DNA from: Paenibacillus alvei
GTDB taxonomy: Bacteria; Bacillota; Bacilli; Paenibacillales; NBRC-103111
Assembly: GCA_945881905.1 (NCBI GenBank)
Contig: CAMCVV010000023.1
Coordinates: 1-33,582 of the forward strand
Direction: 5' to 3'
Length of the DNA stretch: 33,582 nucleotides
Shown: one piece after another, positions 17,556-25,972 of the stretch
How positions within the stretch are numbered: the stretch's first letter is position 1
Layout: every line of letters begins with the position of its first letter
Translations under genes and position numbers: made by a program
The notes under the pieces: generated by a model
Told to the model about the DNA's origin: nothing
Databases searched by the model: none
The model's input: the letters and a program-made list of their open reading frames with translations, nothing else

Positions 17556-18998
17556 TTATTTGTGTTTAATTGGAGATCTTGCTTTTTCGGAAATTTTCCA
17601 TACAGCTTCATCTGTTTTCCCTGTGTGTTTATTCCATTTCGATATCATCTCAATATTAGCGCGATAAGTCGCATATTGTTCTGTAATCCGCGTAGTATCC
17701 CATCCATTTTCTAACATTCGACCTAACAATGCATACTCTTTCGGACGCTCATCACGAAGATTGAGTGTTTCGCCAGGATCATTTTGCAAATCAAACAGTA
17801 AATCATGATCTTCATATCCTCGGTATCGGATCAATTTCCAATGAGAATAACGAATCATTCGACCTGGTACTAATGCGCCTTGATCGTTTTTTTCCATAAA
17901 TTCTGAAATGACTTCTCGATAAGGATCTTCAATTCCATTGCACACTTGATGAAACAAACTTGTTCCATCGATCTTAGGAGGTTTACTTGCGCCGACGATT
18001 TCGCACAACGTTGCTCCCACATCTATAATGCTAACAGGGTGACTAATTCGTATGCCTTTTTGTATCCCTTCTCCCGAAAATATCATTGGTATTTTCGCAG
18101 AAGGATCAAAGAAATTCATTTTGCCAAATAAATCTTTTTCTCCAGCAGATTCTCCGTGATCACTTAGATATACGACAATCCCTGTTTTGTGATTTCGCTT
18201 AAGGTATTCTTCCCAAGCTGTAAGCAATTCCCCAACTTGTCTATCGATATTTTCGACAAGACCGTAGTAAGCAGCTCGAGCATTTTTAACATGAGTTTCG
18301 TCCGTCAGTGCTTTTTCATATTTGTAGTACATTGGATGTGTATCAAAATTTATTGCTTCATTCGGAGGGCCATCTGCAATACCTTTGTATTTCAAATAAT
18401 ACTCAGAAGGAGCTACGAAAGGGAAATGAGGAGCAAACAAGCCAACTACCATACATTGAGATTTTTCGTAACTGCTACTCAAATATTCTTTGGCTTTCTC
18501 GACCACAGCTTCATCATATTCTAGAACCGGCGTGGTGTCGTTCCCACCTACAACTCGCATGCAATATTTTCCTGTGGAGGCCAATTGGTAAGGACCATGA
18601 CTCTGTCTACGTTTTCCATGTCCACCCGGAAAACTTGCTGTGAAATCACCCATGATTCGATTTGTGAACCCATGTCGTTGATCTTCTCCTACAAAATGCA
18701 TTCTGCCACACAATACAGTTTCATAACCTGCAAGTGTTAACGCATGCATGTAGGTCGATTGATTGTCACCTATCGCATAATCATTGTCGAACCAACCTCC
18801 ATGGGAAGGGTTAATCCCTGTCATGAACGATACTCTAGCTGGTACACATATAGGACTACTGGTATAAGCTTGATCAAATACTACACCATTTGTTGCTAAT
18901 CGATCCAAATGAGGAGTAGATACAATTTGATTCCCCATAAATCCATTGCAATTCGCTGCATGTTGATCTGTCATCAAAATCAAAATTTCAGGTTTCAC
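17556..18998 (-). CDS. Type I sulfatase 4 (cytoplasmic, Cys-type)
   Basis: This 480-aa sulfatase has LILMTDQHAANCNGFMG as its first metal site and PICVPARVSFMTG as its formylglycine motif (Cys51). LCGRMHFVGEDQRHGF follows, in which Arg-Met-His replaces the more common Lys-Trp-His, and YLSDHGESAGEKDLFGKM supplies the second metal site and Lys. There is no signal peptide. The start is a GTG behind AGAAGGGA, 30 bp downstream of the HUMPS gene, so the two share a transcript. The Met-Thr-Asp-Gln-His opening and CVPAR motif recall sulfatases annotated as choline-sulfatase-like, but that label is often given loosely and I would not rely on it. Confidence 0.9.
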   Translation of the reverse strand: MKPEILILMTDQHAANCNGFMGNQIVSTPHLDRLATNGVVFDQAYTSSPICVPARVSFMTGINPSHGGWFDNDYAIGDNQSTYMHALTLAGYETVLCGRMHFVGEDQRHGFTNRIMGDFTASFPGGHGKRRQSHGPYQLASTGKYCMRVVGGNDTTPVLEYDEAVVEKAKEYLSSSYEKSQCMVVGLFAPHFPFVAPSEYYLKYKGIADGPPNEAINFDTHPMYYKYEKALTDETHVKNARAAYYGLVENIDRQVGELLTAWEEYLKRNHKTGIVVYLSDHGESAGEKDLFGKMNFFDPSAKIPMIFSGEGIQKGIRISHPVSIIDVGATLCEIVGASKPPKIDGTSLFHQVCNGIEDPYREVISEFMEKNDQGALVPGRMIRYSHWKLIRYRGYEDHDLLFDLQNDPGETLNLRDERPKEYALLGRMLENGWDTTRITEQYATYRANIEMISKWNKHTGKTDEAVWKISEKARSPIKHK

Positions 18999-19028
18999 AA
19001 TGTCCCTTCTTTCTCATATAGCAAGTTA

Positions 19029-19682
19029 TTAAAATGCTTTCACAGCTTTTACAAAATCAGTCATTTGCTCCAAAGCGTTGGCACGACTCAAAATAGGTTC
19101 GCCTTGGACAATCCCTGTCGCACCTTTGCGAAGCGCTTCAAGTGCTTCCTCAATTGTGAATGTACTCACAAAAATAGGTACTTTCACGACTTTAACGACA
19201 TCGTCAAGACCATCAAGTACATGCTTGTATGAATTCGCATGTGCATCATCATGACCCAAATGGATCATCACATAATCCACACCTAATCGTTCACATTCCC
19301 CGGCTCGTTTACCTATTTCAGCCAATGGCACAGAACATAAATCAGCTACAACTTTAATTCCAGCTTTCCTAGCTCCACTAACCGAAGCTTGAATCGCACC
19401 ATCAGCTGCTCTAGCCATAACAGTCACCATATTTGCACCACGACTAGCGGCTTCGATCGCATATTTCTCTGCACCATCAAAAGTTTTGAAATCAGCTAAT
19501 ACTTTACGACCTTGAGCGTTTTCATAGACATAGTCAATGGCTTTCATTCCGAAATAAGTAATGAACGGTGTTCCAGCTTCTACAATATCTGCACCTGCAT
19601 TTACTGCTAGTTTAATCAGTTCTAAACCTCTTTCTACTGTTGTAGCATCTACAGCTACTTGAACAAGATGATTTTGTCCCAT
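19029..19682 (-). CDS. HUMPS-family (OMP decarboxylase / hexulose-6-phosphate synthase-like) protein
   Basis: This 217-aa TIM-barrel enzyme belongs to the OMP decarboxylase suprafamily, which includes 3-keto-L-gulonate-6-phosphate decarboxylase (UlaD) and 3-hexulose-6-phosphate synthase. The family's active-site triad is present as D64-F-K66-T-F-D69, preceded by E35 in VEAGTPF. A second-half motif reads IHLGHDDAHA (His141, Asp145), unlike the HRSRDAQ of UlaD and closer to the H-x-G-x-D of hexulose-phosphate synthases. Phosphate binding is expected in the C-terminal loops (GIVQGEPILSR). Family reactions are metal-dependent enolate chemistries: decarboxylation or aldol cleavage/condensation of a phosphorylated keto sugar. 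Here it is the first gene of a sulfatase transcript. The substrate is unknown, and no kinase is in the window to make a phosphate ester. Confidence 0.85.
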   Translation of the reverse strand: MGQNHLVQVAVDATTVERGLELIKLAVNAGADIVEAGTPFITYFGMKAIDYVYENAQGRKVLADFKTFDGAEKYAIEAASRGANMVTVMARAADGAIQASVSGARKAGIKVVADLCSVPLAEIGKRAGECERLGVDYVMIHLGHDDAHANSYKHVLDGLDDVVKVVKVPIFVSTFTIEEALEALRKGATGIVQGEPILSRANALEQMTDFVKAVKAF

Positions 19683-19804
19683 ATACAGATTCCCCTTTCA
19701 AGAACTATGATGGATTTTGACAATCAAATTACTTTTCACAGCTCAGATCCTAGTGACATCTATATACAATGGAGGCGTCATCTATTCACCGTTCATCTGT
19801 TAAA

Positions 19805-19817
19805 GTGATGTTATCAG
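19805..19817. promoter_or_regulatory. Variant CTGATA-N-TATCAG operator upstream of the HUMPS gene
   Basis: GTGATGTTATCAG matches the dyad at 11 of 13 positions. It lies 123 bp upstream of the HUMPS start, between that gene and the regulator, so it could control the third transcript. Confidence 0.55.
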
Positions 19818-19824
19818 TTGATCT

Positions 19825-19850
19825 AAAAAAAATGACTAAACCTGAGGTTT
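19825..19850 (-). terminator. Possible terminator of the GntR gene
   Basis: On the minus strand a short dyad AAACC-TCA-GGTTT (19850-19838) is followed 5 nt later by eight Ts (19832-19825). The stem is short, so termination may be partial. It lies about 70 bp beyond the regulator's stop. Confidence 0.4.
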
Positions 19851-19916
19851 CTAAATCGTAAGCATACTCTAAAAATATTATAAATCCATTCTCATAAATT
19901 TGTCAATTGAGATATG

Positions 19917-20624
19917 TCATATTTTGATCATTTGCGATTCTTTATACCGATTTGCAGTTTCCGCGATATGTTCATGAATGAGTGATGATGCGAGTGATCC
20001 ATTGCGTTCACGAATCGCTTCGTAAATTCTGCGGTGATATTCCATCGCAATATCTCTTCCGGGCAAGGAAGATGTGATTTCAAATCCTTTAAGGATCATT
20101 TTTCCAGCCATCGTCATAATTTCGTTGATTACAGGGTTATGTACTGATTTCACGATCGTAAGATGAAATAAATAGTCCAATTGCGCGTATTCTTTCGAAT
20201 TGTTTATATTTCTTTCCATGGATTTAATGATGCGAGCTAGTTCTTTGATTTCAGCATCTGTTGCACGAGTAGCAGCTACAAAAGCACATTGTGTTTCGAT
20301 AAAATCTTTTGTTTCTAAAAGATGCATGACATCAAACTCTGTAAGTTCTAATACAAGTGTCATGTTGGTCATGAGTGACTCCAACGATAATTGTTTGATA
20401 ATCGTGCTATGACCATGTCTAATTTCTACTAAACCCATACCATCCATAATTTTCAATGCTTCTCTAATTGCAGGAACACCTACGCCGAGCTCAGCTGCCA
20501 TTTTCCTTTGAGAAGGTAACTCTTCACCAGGTTTTAGTTTTTTGTTTACGATCATCGATCTAATTTGTTGCATAAGAGAATCAGGAATAGTCAGTTTGGA
20601 GATATTGAAGTCTTTTGTCGGCAC
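19917..20624 (-). CDS. GntR-family transcriptional regulator, FadR/FCD subfamily
   Basis: The N-terminal winged helix-turn-helix spans about 20-75 residues (SLMQQIRSMIVNKKLKPGEE, then LPSQRKMAAELGVGVPAIRE and LVEIRHG). The C-terminal FCD effector domain has the metal-binding Asp-His-His set: LDYLFHLTIV, EYHRRIYEAI and LIHEHIAET. FCD domains bind small carboxylates or sugar acids, commonly via a metal. I start it at the GTG at 20624 (235 aa), because AAGGAG is 7 nt upstream; an ATG at 20651 would place that site inside the gene. It sits at the upstream end of the sulfatase block and is the likely reader of the CTGATA-N-TATCAG dyads (inference). No copy of that dyad was seen at its own promoter. 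Confidence 0.92.
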   Translation of the reverse strand: MPTKDFNISKLTIPDSLMQQIRSMIVNKKLKPGEELPSQRKMAAELGVGVPAIREALKIMDGMGLVEIRHGHSTIIKQLSLESLMTNMTLVLELTEFDVMHLLETKDFIETQCAFVAATRATDAEIKELARIIKSMERNINNSKEYAQLDYLFHLTIVKSVHNPVINEIMTMAGKMILKGFEITSSLPGRDIAMEYHRRIYEAIRERNGSLASSLIHEHIAETANRYKESQMIKI

Positions 20625-20672
20625 GATACATCTCCTTCCTTCTGATGACATACAATCATCTACTCGCTCGAG

Positions 20673-20700
20673 ATCTTAGATTATTTAAACATCATAACAA
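20673..20700 (-). promoter_or_regulatory. Possible promoter of the GntR gene
   Basis: On the minus strand TTGTTA (20700-20695) and TAAGAT (20678-20673) are 16 nt apart, about 50 bp upstream of the chosen GTG. The match to consensus is modest. Confidence 0.35.
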
Positions 20701-20763
20701 TTTTTTTTGGTATCTGTAAAGATAACGCAGAAATTATTTCCAAGTCTTGATAGAACACATAGC

Positions 20764-20784
20764 AAAAAACTCTCAAAATGAGTT
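20764..20784 (-). terminator. Possible terminator of the pdh operon
   Basis: On the minus strand AACTC and GAGTT can pair over a 7-nt loop, running into six Ts (20769-20764). It is 113 bp after the pdhD stop. The 5-bp stem is short, so confidence is limited. Confidence 0.4.
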
Positions 20785-20896
20785 ACACCTATCCTATGCT
20801 TCATTATAGAGAGTCATTATAAATAATCAAGTCAATATGATTGTTGTGCGATTACCTGAAGTTCTTGATACATGGGATGAAGTGCCGTTTATCGAG

Positions 20897-22327
20897 TTAA
20901 CGTGATGATACTGGCTTCACGAATTGATGGATAGGTTGACCCAGTGCTCCTTCAGCGGCATCCATCACCATTTCTGTAAGTGTCGGATGTGCATGAATGG
21001 TCAAAGCGATATCTTCTAGATGTGCACCCATTTCGATCGCAAGCGCTAGCTCGCCAATCAAATTCGAAGCTTCTGGTCCTACGATTTGCGCACCGATCAA
21101 CAAGCCTGTGTGTTGATGAGCGACTAGTTTCACGAATCCTTGTGTTGCATTCAGTGTATTCGCTCTACCATTAGCTGCATAAGGAAATTTACCGATCTTC
21201 ACGGACATTCCTGCTGCACTTGCTTCTTTCTCAGATAAACCGACACTTGCTATTTCAGGATCAGAAAAAACAACAGCAGGTATCGCTTTATAATCGATAG
21301 TGCTAGGTTGTCCTGCAATCACTTCAGCTACGACTTTTGCTTCATAGGAAGCTTTGTGTGCTAGTGCTAGTCCTTGCGTTACATCTCCAATCGCATACAC
21401 ATGCGGAATGTTCGTTCGGCATTGATGATCGACGACAATATGCCCTCGATCAGTGAGTTGAATTTGGATTAAATCCAAACCTAATTCACCATCTGTATTT
21501 GGTCTTCTGCCTACTGTAACTAATGCATAATCAGCGACGATTTGCTTCTCTTCGTCTTTCACTGTATACGTGATGCTCACGTGTTCGTCGGTTATCGTGC
21601 TGTGCTGTGCTTTGGCTTCGGTAATGATGTCGACTCCAAGTTTTTGTAAATGATTCGCAACGAGTTTGGTCATTTCTTTCTCAAATCCAGACAAAATGAA
21701 GTCAGATCCTTCAAGAATGGTTACTTTTGTTCCTAATTTGGCATACGCTTGCCCAAGCTCAATCCCAATATAACCGCCACCAATGACAACTAAGCTTGAA
21801 GGAATCTCAGATAGATTCAACGCTTCTGTTGATGACAGTATACGTCCACCATAAGCAAAGCCCGGCAGTTCGATAGGACGAGAACCCGTAGCGATAATGC
21901 AGTGTTGAAACCGGTACCGCGGCGATTCTTGTTCATTGAACAATCGGGCTTCATGCTCATTGATGAACATCGCTTCTCCTTGAAACATTTGAATCTGATT
22001 CGCTTGTAGTAACGCATGTACGCCTTTGGATTGTTTATCCACAATCGATTGCTTCCATGCTTGTACTTTGGTGAAATCCACGCTGACTTCAGACGCAGTA
22101 ATCCCCATATGATTGGTATGTTGCATATGTTCATATTGATGAGCTGCCGAAATTAATGCTTTAGAAGGAATACATCCTCGATTCAAGCATACGCCACCCC
22201 AGCCTGATTGATCGACAATCAACACTTTCTGACCTAATTGTGCACACCGAATTGCTGCTACATAGCCTCCGGGACCCGCACCAATAACTAACACGTCGAT
22301 ATCGATCGAAGCATCTCCAACAACCAT
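20897..22327 (-). CDS. pdhD: Dihydrolipoamide dehydrogenase (E3)
   Basis: This 476-aa flavoprotein reoxidises dihydrolipoyl groups of the E2 core and passes electrons to NAD. The FAD-binding motif is VLVIGAGPGGYVAAIRCAQ. The redox disulfide is Cys47/Cys52 in GGVCLNRGCIPSKAL. The NAD site is VVIGGGYIGIELGQAYAKLG, a second FAD motif is YAIGDVTQGLALAHKA, and the C-terminal His447/Glu452 pair (HPTLTE) is the catalytic dyad. Length is normal for the family. The ATG lies 1 bp after the E2 stop, and its GGAGG is inside the end of the E2 gene, so translation is coupled. As last gene of pdhABCD it may also serve other 2-oxoacid complexes. Confidence 0.96.
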   Translation of the reverse strand: MVVGDASIDIDVLVIGAGPGGYVAAIRCAQLGQKVLIVDQSGWGGVCLNRGCIPSKALISAAHQYEHMQHTNHMGITASEVSVDFTKVQAWKQSIVDKQSKGVHALLQANQIQMFQGEAMFINEHEARLFNEQESPRYRFQHCIIATGSRPIELPGFAYGGRILSSTEALNLSEIPSSLVVIGGGYIGIELGQAYAKLGTKVTILEGSDFILSGFEKEMTKLVANHLQKLGVDIITEAKAQHSTITDEHVSITYTVKDEEKQIVADYALVTVGRRPNTDGELGLDLIQIQLTDRGHIVVDHQCRTNIPHVYAIGDVTQGLALAHKASYEAKVVAEVIAGQPSTIDYKAIPAVVFSDPEIASVGLSEKEASAAGMSVKIGKFPYAANGRANTLNATQGFVKLVAHQHTGLLIGAQIVGPEASNLIGELALAIEMGAHLEDIALTIHAHPTLTEMVMDAAEGALGQPIHQFVKPVSSR

Positions 22328-22328
22328 A

Positions 22329-23639
22329 CTACACCTCCAAGATAAGTAACTCTGGATCAGCTAATAAGCGTTTGATCGTGTTTAAGAAAGCTTGAGCTGT
22401 TGCTCCGTCTACAATTCGATGATCAAAACTTAGTGATAACGCCATCATTGCGCCTATGACGATTTGTCCATCTTTCACAACGGGTTTATCTGTAATGCGT
22501 CCTGCACCAAGGATCGCGACTTCAGGGAAATTAATCACAGGCGTGAAGAACATGCCTCCTACAGATCCGATATTCGTAATCGAAATCGTGCTTCCACGAA
22601 GTTCTTGCGCACTTAATTTGCTTTCGCGAGCACGCTTAGCAACATCCATAATTGCAGAAGCAATCGACCATATGTTTTTCTTATCGACATCTCGGATCAC
22701 GGGTACAAGTAAACCATTGTCTGTATCTGTTGCAATACCAACATGATAGTATTTTTTGTGTACGATTTCTTGTTTTTCTTCATCTATCGTTGCGTTCATA
22801 ACCGGATATTGGCGACAAGCAACAACCAGAGCTTTTACGATAAAAGGCAAATACGTGAGCTTAATTGCTTTTTGCTCTGCAATGGGTTTGGTACGCTCAC
22901 GAAACGCAACCAGTGCACGGACATCAACTTCATCCATCAGTGTGACATGAGGAGCTGTGTATACTGATTTAATCATCGCATTAGCGATCACTTTACGTAT
23001 CCCTTTGAATGGAATACGATCTTCATCTGCATCAAGCTGAGGTGTAACCTTCTCCACGACATGGATTGTATCAAGAGCTAAACCAGATTCCGATTGTACA
23101 TTCCCTAATGTCTGATGTTGTGCAGAGGAGTTATGATTCATGACATCTTCTCGTGTAACATGACCATGCTTTCCAGTGGGCTGCACGTCGTGTAGCGTGA
23201 TACCTTGGTCTCGGGCTAGCTTGCGAACGCTAGGTGTTGCTAATGTGTCTACTTGCGTATGTTGAGTTGCGGTTTCTATTGCACGTGGTTGATGGGTTAC
23301 TGTGCCACTGGCTTTATTCTCTTCCTGAGCAGGAGGAGATGAAGGAATAGCTCCATTAGCTCCATTAGCTCCATTAGCTCCATTAGCTCCATCAGCTCCC
23401 TCAACTTCAATTCGTGCCACCAACTGTCCGACTGTGCATGTTTGGCCCTCTGTGATGTATACTTCCACGATTTTCCCATCGACGGGACAAGGTACTTCGA
23501 CAACCGCTTTATCATTTTGCACTTCCATGATCATTGATTCATCTGTGACGATTTCTCCAGGTTTAATCCATAACTTCACAACTTCGCCTTCATGTATACC
23601 TTCACCGAGCTCAGGAAACAAGTATTCATATAGTGCCAC
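22329..23639 (-). CDS. pdhC: Dihydrolipoamide acetyltransferase (E2) of pyruvate dehydrogenase
   Basis: This 436-aa core subunit takes acetyl groups from E1 and passes them to CoA. The single lipoyl domain (residues 1-80) has Lys44 in the QNDKAVVEV loop. A flexible linker with repeated Gly-Ala-Asn (about 81-98) and Pro/Gln-rich sequence leads to the peripheral subunit-binding domain (about 134-168, ATPSVRKLARDQGITLHDV...GHVTREDV). The catalytic domain ends with FDHRIVDGATAQ; His407 and Asp411 are the expected active-site residues. The start is GTG with GGAGG 8 nt upstream. It follows pdhB by 62 bp and abuts pdhD. Confidence 0.95.
   Translation of the reverse strand: MALYEYLFPELGEGIHEGEVVKLWIKPGEIVTDESMIMEVQNDKAVVEVPCPVDGKIVEVYITEGQTCTVGQLVARIEVEGADGANGANGANGANGAIPSSPPAQEENKASGTVTHQPRAIETATQHTQVDTLATPSVRKLARDQGITLHDVQPTGKHGHVTREDVMNHNSSAQHQTLGNVQSESGLALDTIHVVEKVTPQLDADEDRIPFKGIRKVIANAMIKSVYTAPHVTLMDEVDVRALVAFRERTKPIAEQKAIKLTYLPFIVKALVVACRQYPVMNATIDEEKQEIVHKKYYHVGIATDTDNGLLVPVIRDVDKKNIWSIASAIMDVAKRARESKLSAQELRGSTISITNIGSVGGMFFTPVINFPEVAILGAGRITDKPVVKDGQIVIGAMMALSLSFDHRIVDGATAQAFLNTIKRLLADPELLILEV
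23349..23393. repeat. 9-bp tandem repeats in the E2 linker
   Basis: Five consecutive copies of AGCTCCATT (the last AGCTCCATC) encode repeated Gly-Ala-Asn/Asp between the lipoyl and subunit-binding domains. The near identity of copies suggests recent slippage expansion. Confidence 0.88.
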
Positions 23640-23701
23640 TAGGAAGACCTCCTCTCCGATATTTCTAAGCTTATAAGCAGAAACTCTATTTTTTTAGCGC
23701 A

Positions 23702-24685
23702 TTAATTATAATGCAATACTTCGTTTAATCCGCGAATGATTTTGCTTGGATTCGGCAGCCACTCATCTTCGATTTGTGCGAATGGATACACCGTGTCTGG
23801 AGGTGTTATACGAAGAATCGGCGCCTCGAGATACAGAATCGCTTTCTCATTAATCTGAGCAATAATTTCAGCAGCTACACCTGATGTTTTTTGTGCTTCT
23901 TGAACAATGATTCCACGATGTGTTTTTTTGATTGATGCTACAATCGTGTCTATATCTAATGGCATTAATGTACGAAGATCAATGACTTCTACATGAACAC
24001 CTTGTGTTTTCTCTATGTCTTCAGCTGCTTTCAAAGATGTGTGAACCATAGCTCCATATGTGATGATGGTAACATCACTACCTGTTCGAACCACGTTGGC
24101 TTTACCTATTTCTACAGTATATTCACCTTCAGGCACTTCCCCGCGGAAAGAACGATACAAATTGAGGTGTTCCATGAAAAACACGGGGTCATTATCACGA
24201 ATCGCTGCAATTAATAAACCTTTTGCATCATAAGGATTGGAAGGAATCACGACTTTGATGCCTGGAGTTTGTACAAGTAACCCTTCTAACGAATCGATAT
24301 GAAGCTCTGCCGCTTTGACTCCGCCTCCAAAAGGTGTGCGAAATACGATCGGTGCGTGGTATCTGCCACCTGAACGATAACGCATACGAGCAGCTTGTAC
24401 ACAAATTTGATCAAGTGCTTCGTATATAAATCCAACAAACTGAATTTCAGCAATGGGCCGGAATCCTTGGATACCCAACCCTACAGCTAATCCGCCAATA
24501 GCTGATTCAGCGAGTGGTGTGTCGAATACACGGTCTTCTCCGAATTCTTGCTGGAGGCCTTCTGTAGCGCGAAATACACCTCCAACATGACCTACGTCTT
24601 CTCCAAATAGCAACACATTCGGATCTCTTTGTAATTCAACGCGCATCGCATCTTTGATTGCTTGAATCATCGTCATTTCTGGCAT
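23702..24685 (-). CDS. pdhB: Pyruvate dehydrogenase E1 component, beta subunit
   Basis: This subunit of the thiamine-diphosphate E1 heterotetramer begins [20 protein letters not shown] and has [18 protein letters not shown], the family's ThDP-contacting region. [27 protein letters not shown] and [20 protein letters not shown] closely follow the Bacillus PdhB pattern. The ATG at 24685 (327 aa) has a GGAGG 8 nt upstream and gives the usual family length. A longer frame opening at 24775 would overlap pdhA by 62 bp and add 30 residues unlike the family, so I reject it. The gap to pdhA is 28 bp. Confidence 0.95.
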   Translation of the reverse strand: MPEMTMIQAIKDAMRVELQRDPNVLLFGEDVGHVGGVFRATEGLQQEFGEDRVFDTPLAESAIGGLAVGLGIQGFRPIAEIQFVGFIYEALDQICVQAARMRYRSGGRYHAPIVFRTPFGGGVKAAELHIDSLEGLLVQTPGIKVVIPSNPYDAKGLLIAAIRDNDPVFFMEHLNLYRSFRGEVPEGEYTVEIGKANVVRTGSDVTIITYGAMVHTSLKAAEDIEKTQGVHVEVIDLRTLMPLDIDTIVASIKKTHRGIIVQEAQKTSGVAAEIIAQINEKAILYLEAPILRITPPDTVYPFAQIEDEWLPNPSKIIRGLNEVLHYN

Positions 24686-24713
24686 GAGCTTGGCCTCCTT
24701 CATCTCGTGTGCT

Positions 24714-25796
24714 TTATAGATATAATTGTTTTTGTTCAGCAAGATGCTGTGGGATGTGTTCGAACATGGAATCAATCAACCCAGGGACTGTCATCTTTGC
24801 TGTTTCTTCTGCTTTTTTGATTTGCGCAGCAACGGTTTGCTTGGCATCTTCTTTTACTAATGCTTCTTCAGCTTCATTCCATAGCCCTTTGTCTGAAAGG
24901 AAAATTCGCATTCGGGATATAGGGTCTTTACGTACCCACTGGGCTTCTTCTTCTTTGGTGCGATATTTCGTTGTGTCATCAGCCATCGAATGTGGTCGAA
25001 AGCGATACGTAATGGCTTCGATGAGAGTTGCTCCTTCACCGCGACGTGCGTTCTCAGCAGCTTCGTGAACAACTTGATACACAGCAAGAGCATCCATGCC
25101 ATCCACTTGTACGCCACGTATGCCAGCTGCTATCGCTTTATGAGCAATCGATTGTGCAGCAGTCTGCTTCTCGAACGGTGTCGAAATCGCGTATTGATTG
25201 TTTTGCACAAAATAGATGACAGGAAGTTTAAACACACCCGCGAAATTCATTCCTTCATAGAAGTCACCTTCTGAGCTTCCGCCGTCACCTGTGTAAGTTA
25301 TCGCAACACGCGGTTGCTTGCGTTTTTTGAATGCCATCGCGATACCTGTTGCATGAAGAATTTGCGCTCCGATAATGATTTGAGGCATCAATACATGGAC
25401 ATCTTCAGGAATTTGCCCTCCATGCTGATGGCCACGTGAATATAAGAAAGCCTGGTACATCGGCAATCCATGCCAAACCAATTGAGGAATGTCTCGATAT
25501 CCAGGGCATATGAAGTCATCATGTCGCAACGCATATTCACTTGCTATCATTGCAGCTTCTTGACCTGATACAGGCGCATAAAATCCGAGCCTGCCCTGTC
25601 TCCCCAAATTGACTGCTCTTTCATCCCACACACGTGTAAATACCATTCTTCGCATAATTTCTTTTACCTGTAGGTCACTGAGGTTGGGCATTTCAGCATG
25701 AGGTAAGATTTTCCCGTTTTCACCGAGTATGCATAGAGCTTCTATTGATTCGGCAGAGACCACATGTTGCGTTTGTAATACCGATGGTTTACTCAA
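24714..25796 (-). CDS. pdhA: Pyruvate dehydrogenase E1 component, alpha subunit
   Basis: This subunit carries the thiamine-diphosphate/Mg motif [20 protein letters not shown]...[23 protein letters not shown] and [20 protein letters not shown] match Bacillus-type PdhA, and [15 protein letters not shown] is the phosphorylation-loop region of E1 alpha proteins. This set points to pyruvate rather than branched-chain oxoacid dehydrogenase. I start it at the TTG at 25796 (360 aa), since GAGGTGAT is correctly placed upstream. An ATG at 25853 adds 19 residues but has no ribosome-binding site and overlaps the promoter. It is the first gene of the pdh operon. Confidence 0.93.
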   Translation of the reverse strand: MSKPSVLQTQHVVSAESIEALCILGENGKILPHAEMPNLSDLQVKEIMRRMVFTRVWDERAVNLGRQGRLGFYAPVSGQEAAMIASEYALRHDDFICPGYRDIPQLVWHGLPMYQAFLYSRGHQHGGQIPEDVHVLMPQIIIGAQILHATGIAMAFKKRKQPRVAITYTGDGGSSEGDFYEGMNFAGVFKLPVIYFVQNNQYAISTPFEKQTAAQSIAHKAIAAGIRGVQVDGMDALAVYQVVHEAAENARRGEGATLIEAITYRFRPHSMADDTTKYRTKEEEAQWVRKDPISRMRIFLSDKGLWNEAEEALVKEDAKQTVAAQIKKAEETAKMTVPGLIDSMFEHIPQHLAEQKQLYL

Positions 25797-25840
25797 GCTT
25801 ATCACCTCATATATATTTTTCGTGCTTTTTGATTTCTGAT

Positions 25841-25931
25841 CTGTTATAGTCATATTATATTACTGTTTCATCAAAAAGTACACAAATTTCCTATTTAAAT
25901 CAGCGAATTAAGATGAAACAGACTATAACAG
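25841..25931. promoter_or_regulatory. pdh promoter framed by two nested inverted repeats
   Basis: On the minus strand a -35-like TTGTGT (25885-25880) and a -10-like TAATAT (25862-25857) are 17 nt apart. The promoter is flanked by CTGTTATAGTC (25841-25851) and its exact inverse GACTATAACAG (25921-25931). Nested inside is CTGTTTCATC (25863-25872) with its inverse GATGAAACAG (25912-25921). Two dyads around one promoter look like an operator pair for a looping regulator or a large RNA/DNA stem. No known factor is assigned. Confidence 0.55.
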
Positions 25932-25972
25932 AACAATATATTAAGTAGTACAGTTTGCTTATTTGTAAGCAT

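Noticed and set aside
18189-18643. Two overlapping 111-codon plus-strand frames
   Set aside because: They are antisense to sulfatase 4, which has all family motifs; the plus-strand translations show no domain features or ribosome-binding sites.
6632-18998. Reading the sulfatase-like genes as phosphonate monoester hydrolases or phosphatases
   Set aside because: The fold allows it, but intact C-x-P-x-R motifs in all four, together with sugar-type transport and oxidation genes, make sulfate esters the better first guess. It is not excluded.
24686-24775. N-terminal extension of pdhB overlapping pdhA
   Set aside because: The extra residues do not resemble E1 beta proteins, and a well-placed GGAGG supports the ATG at 24685.
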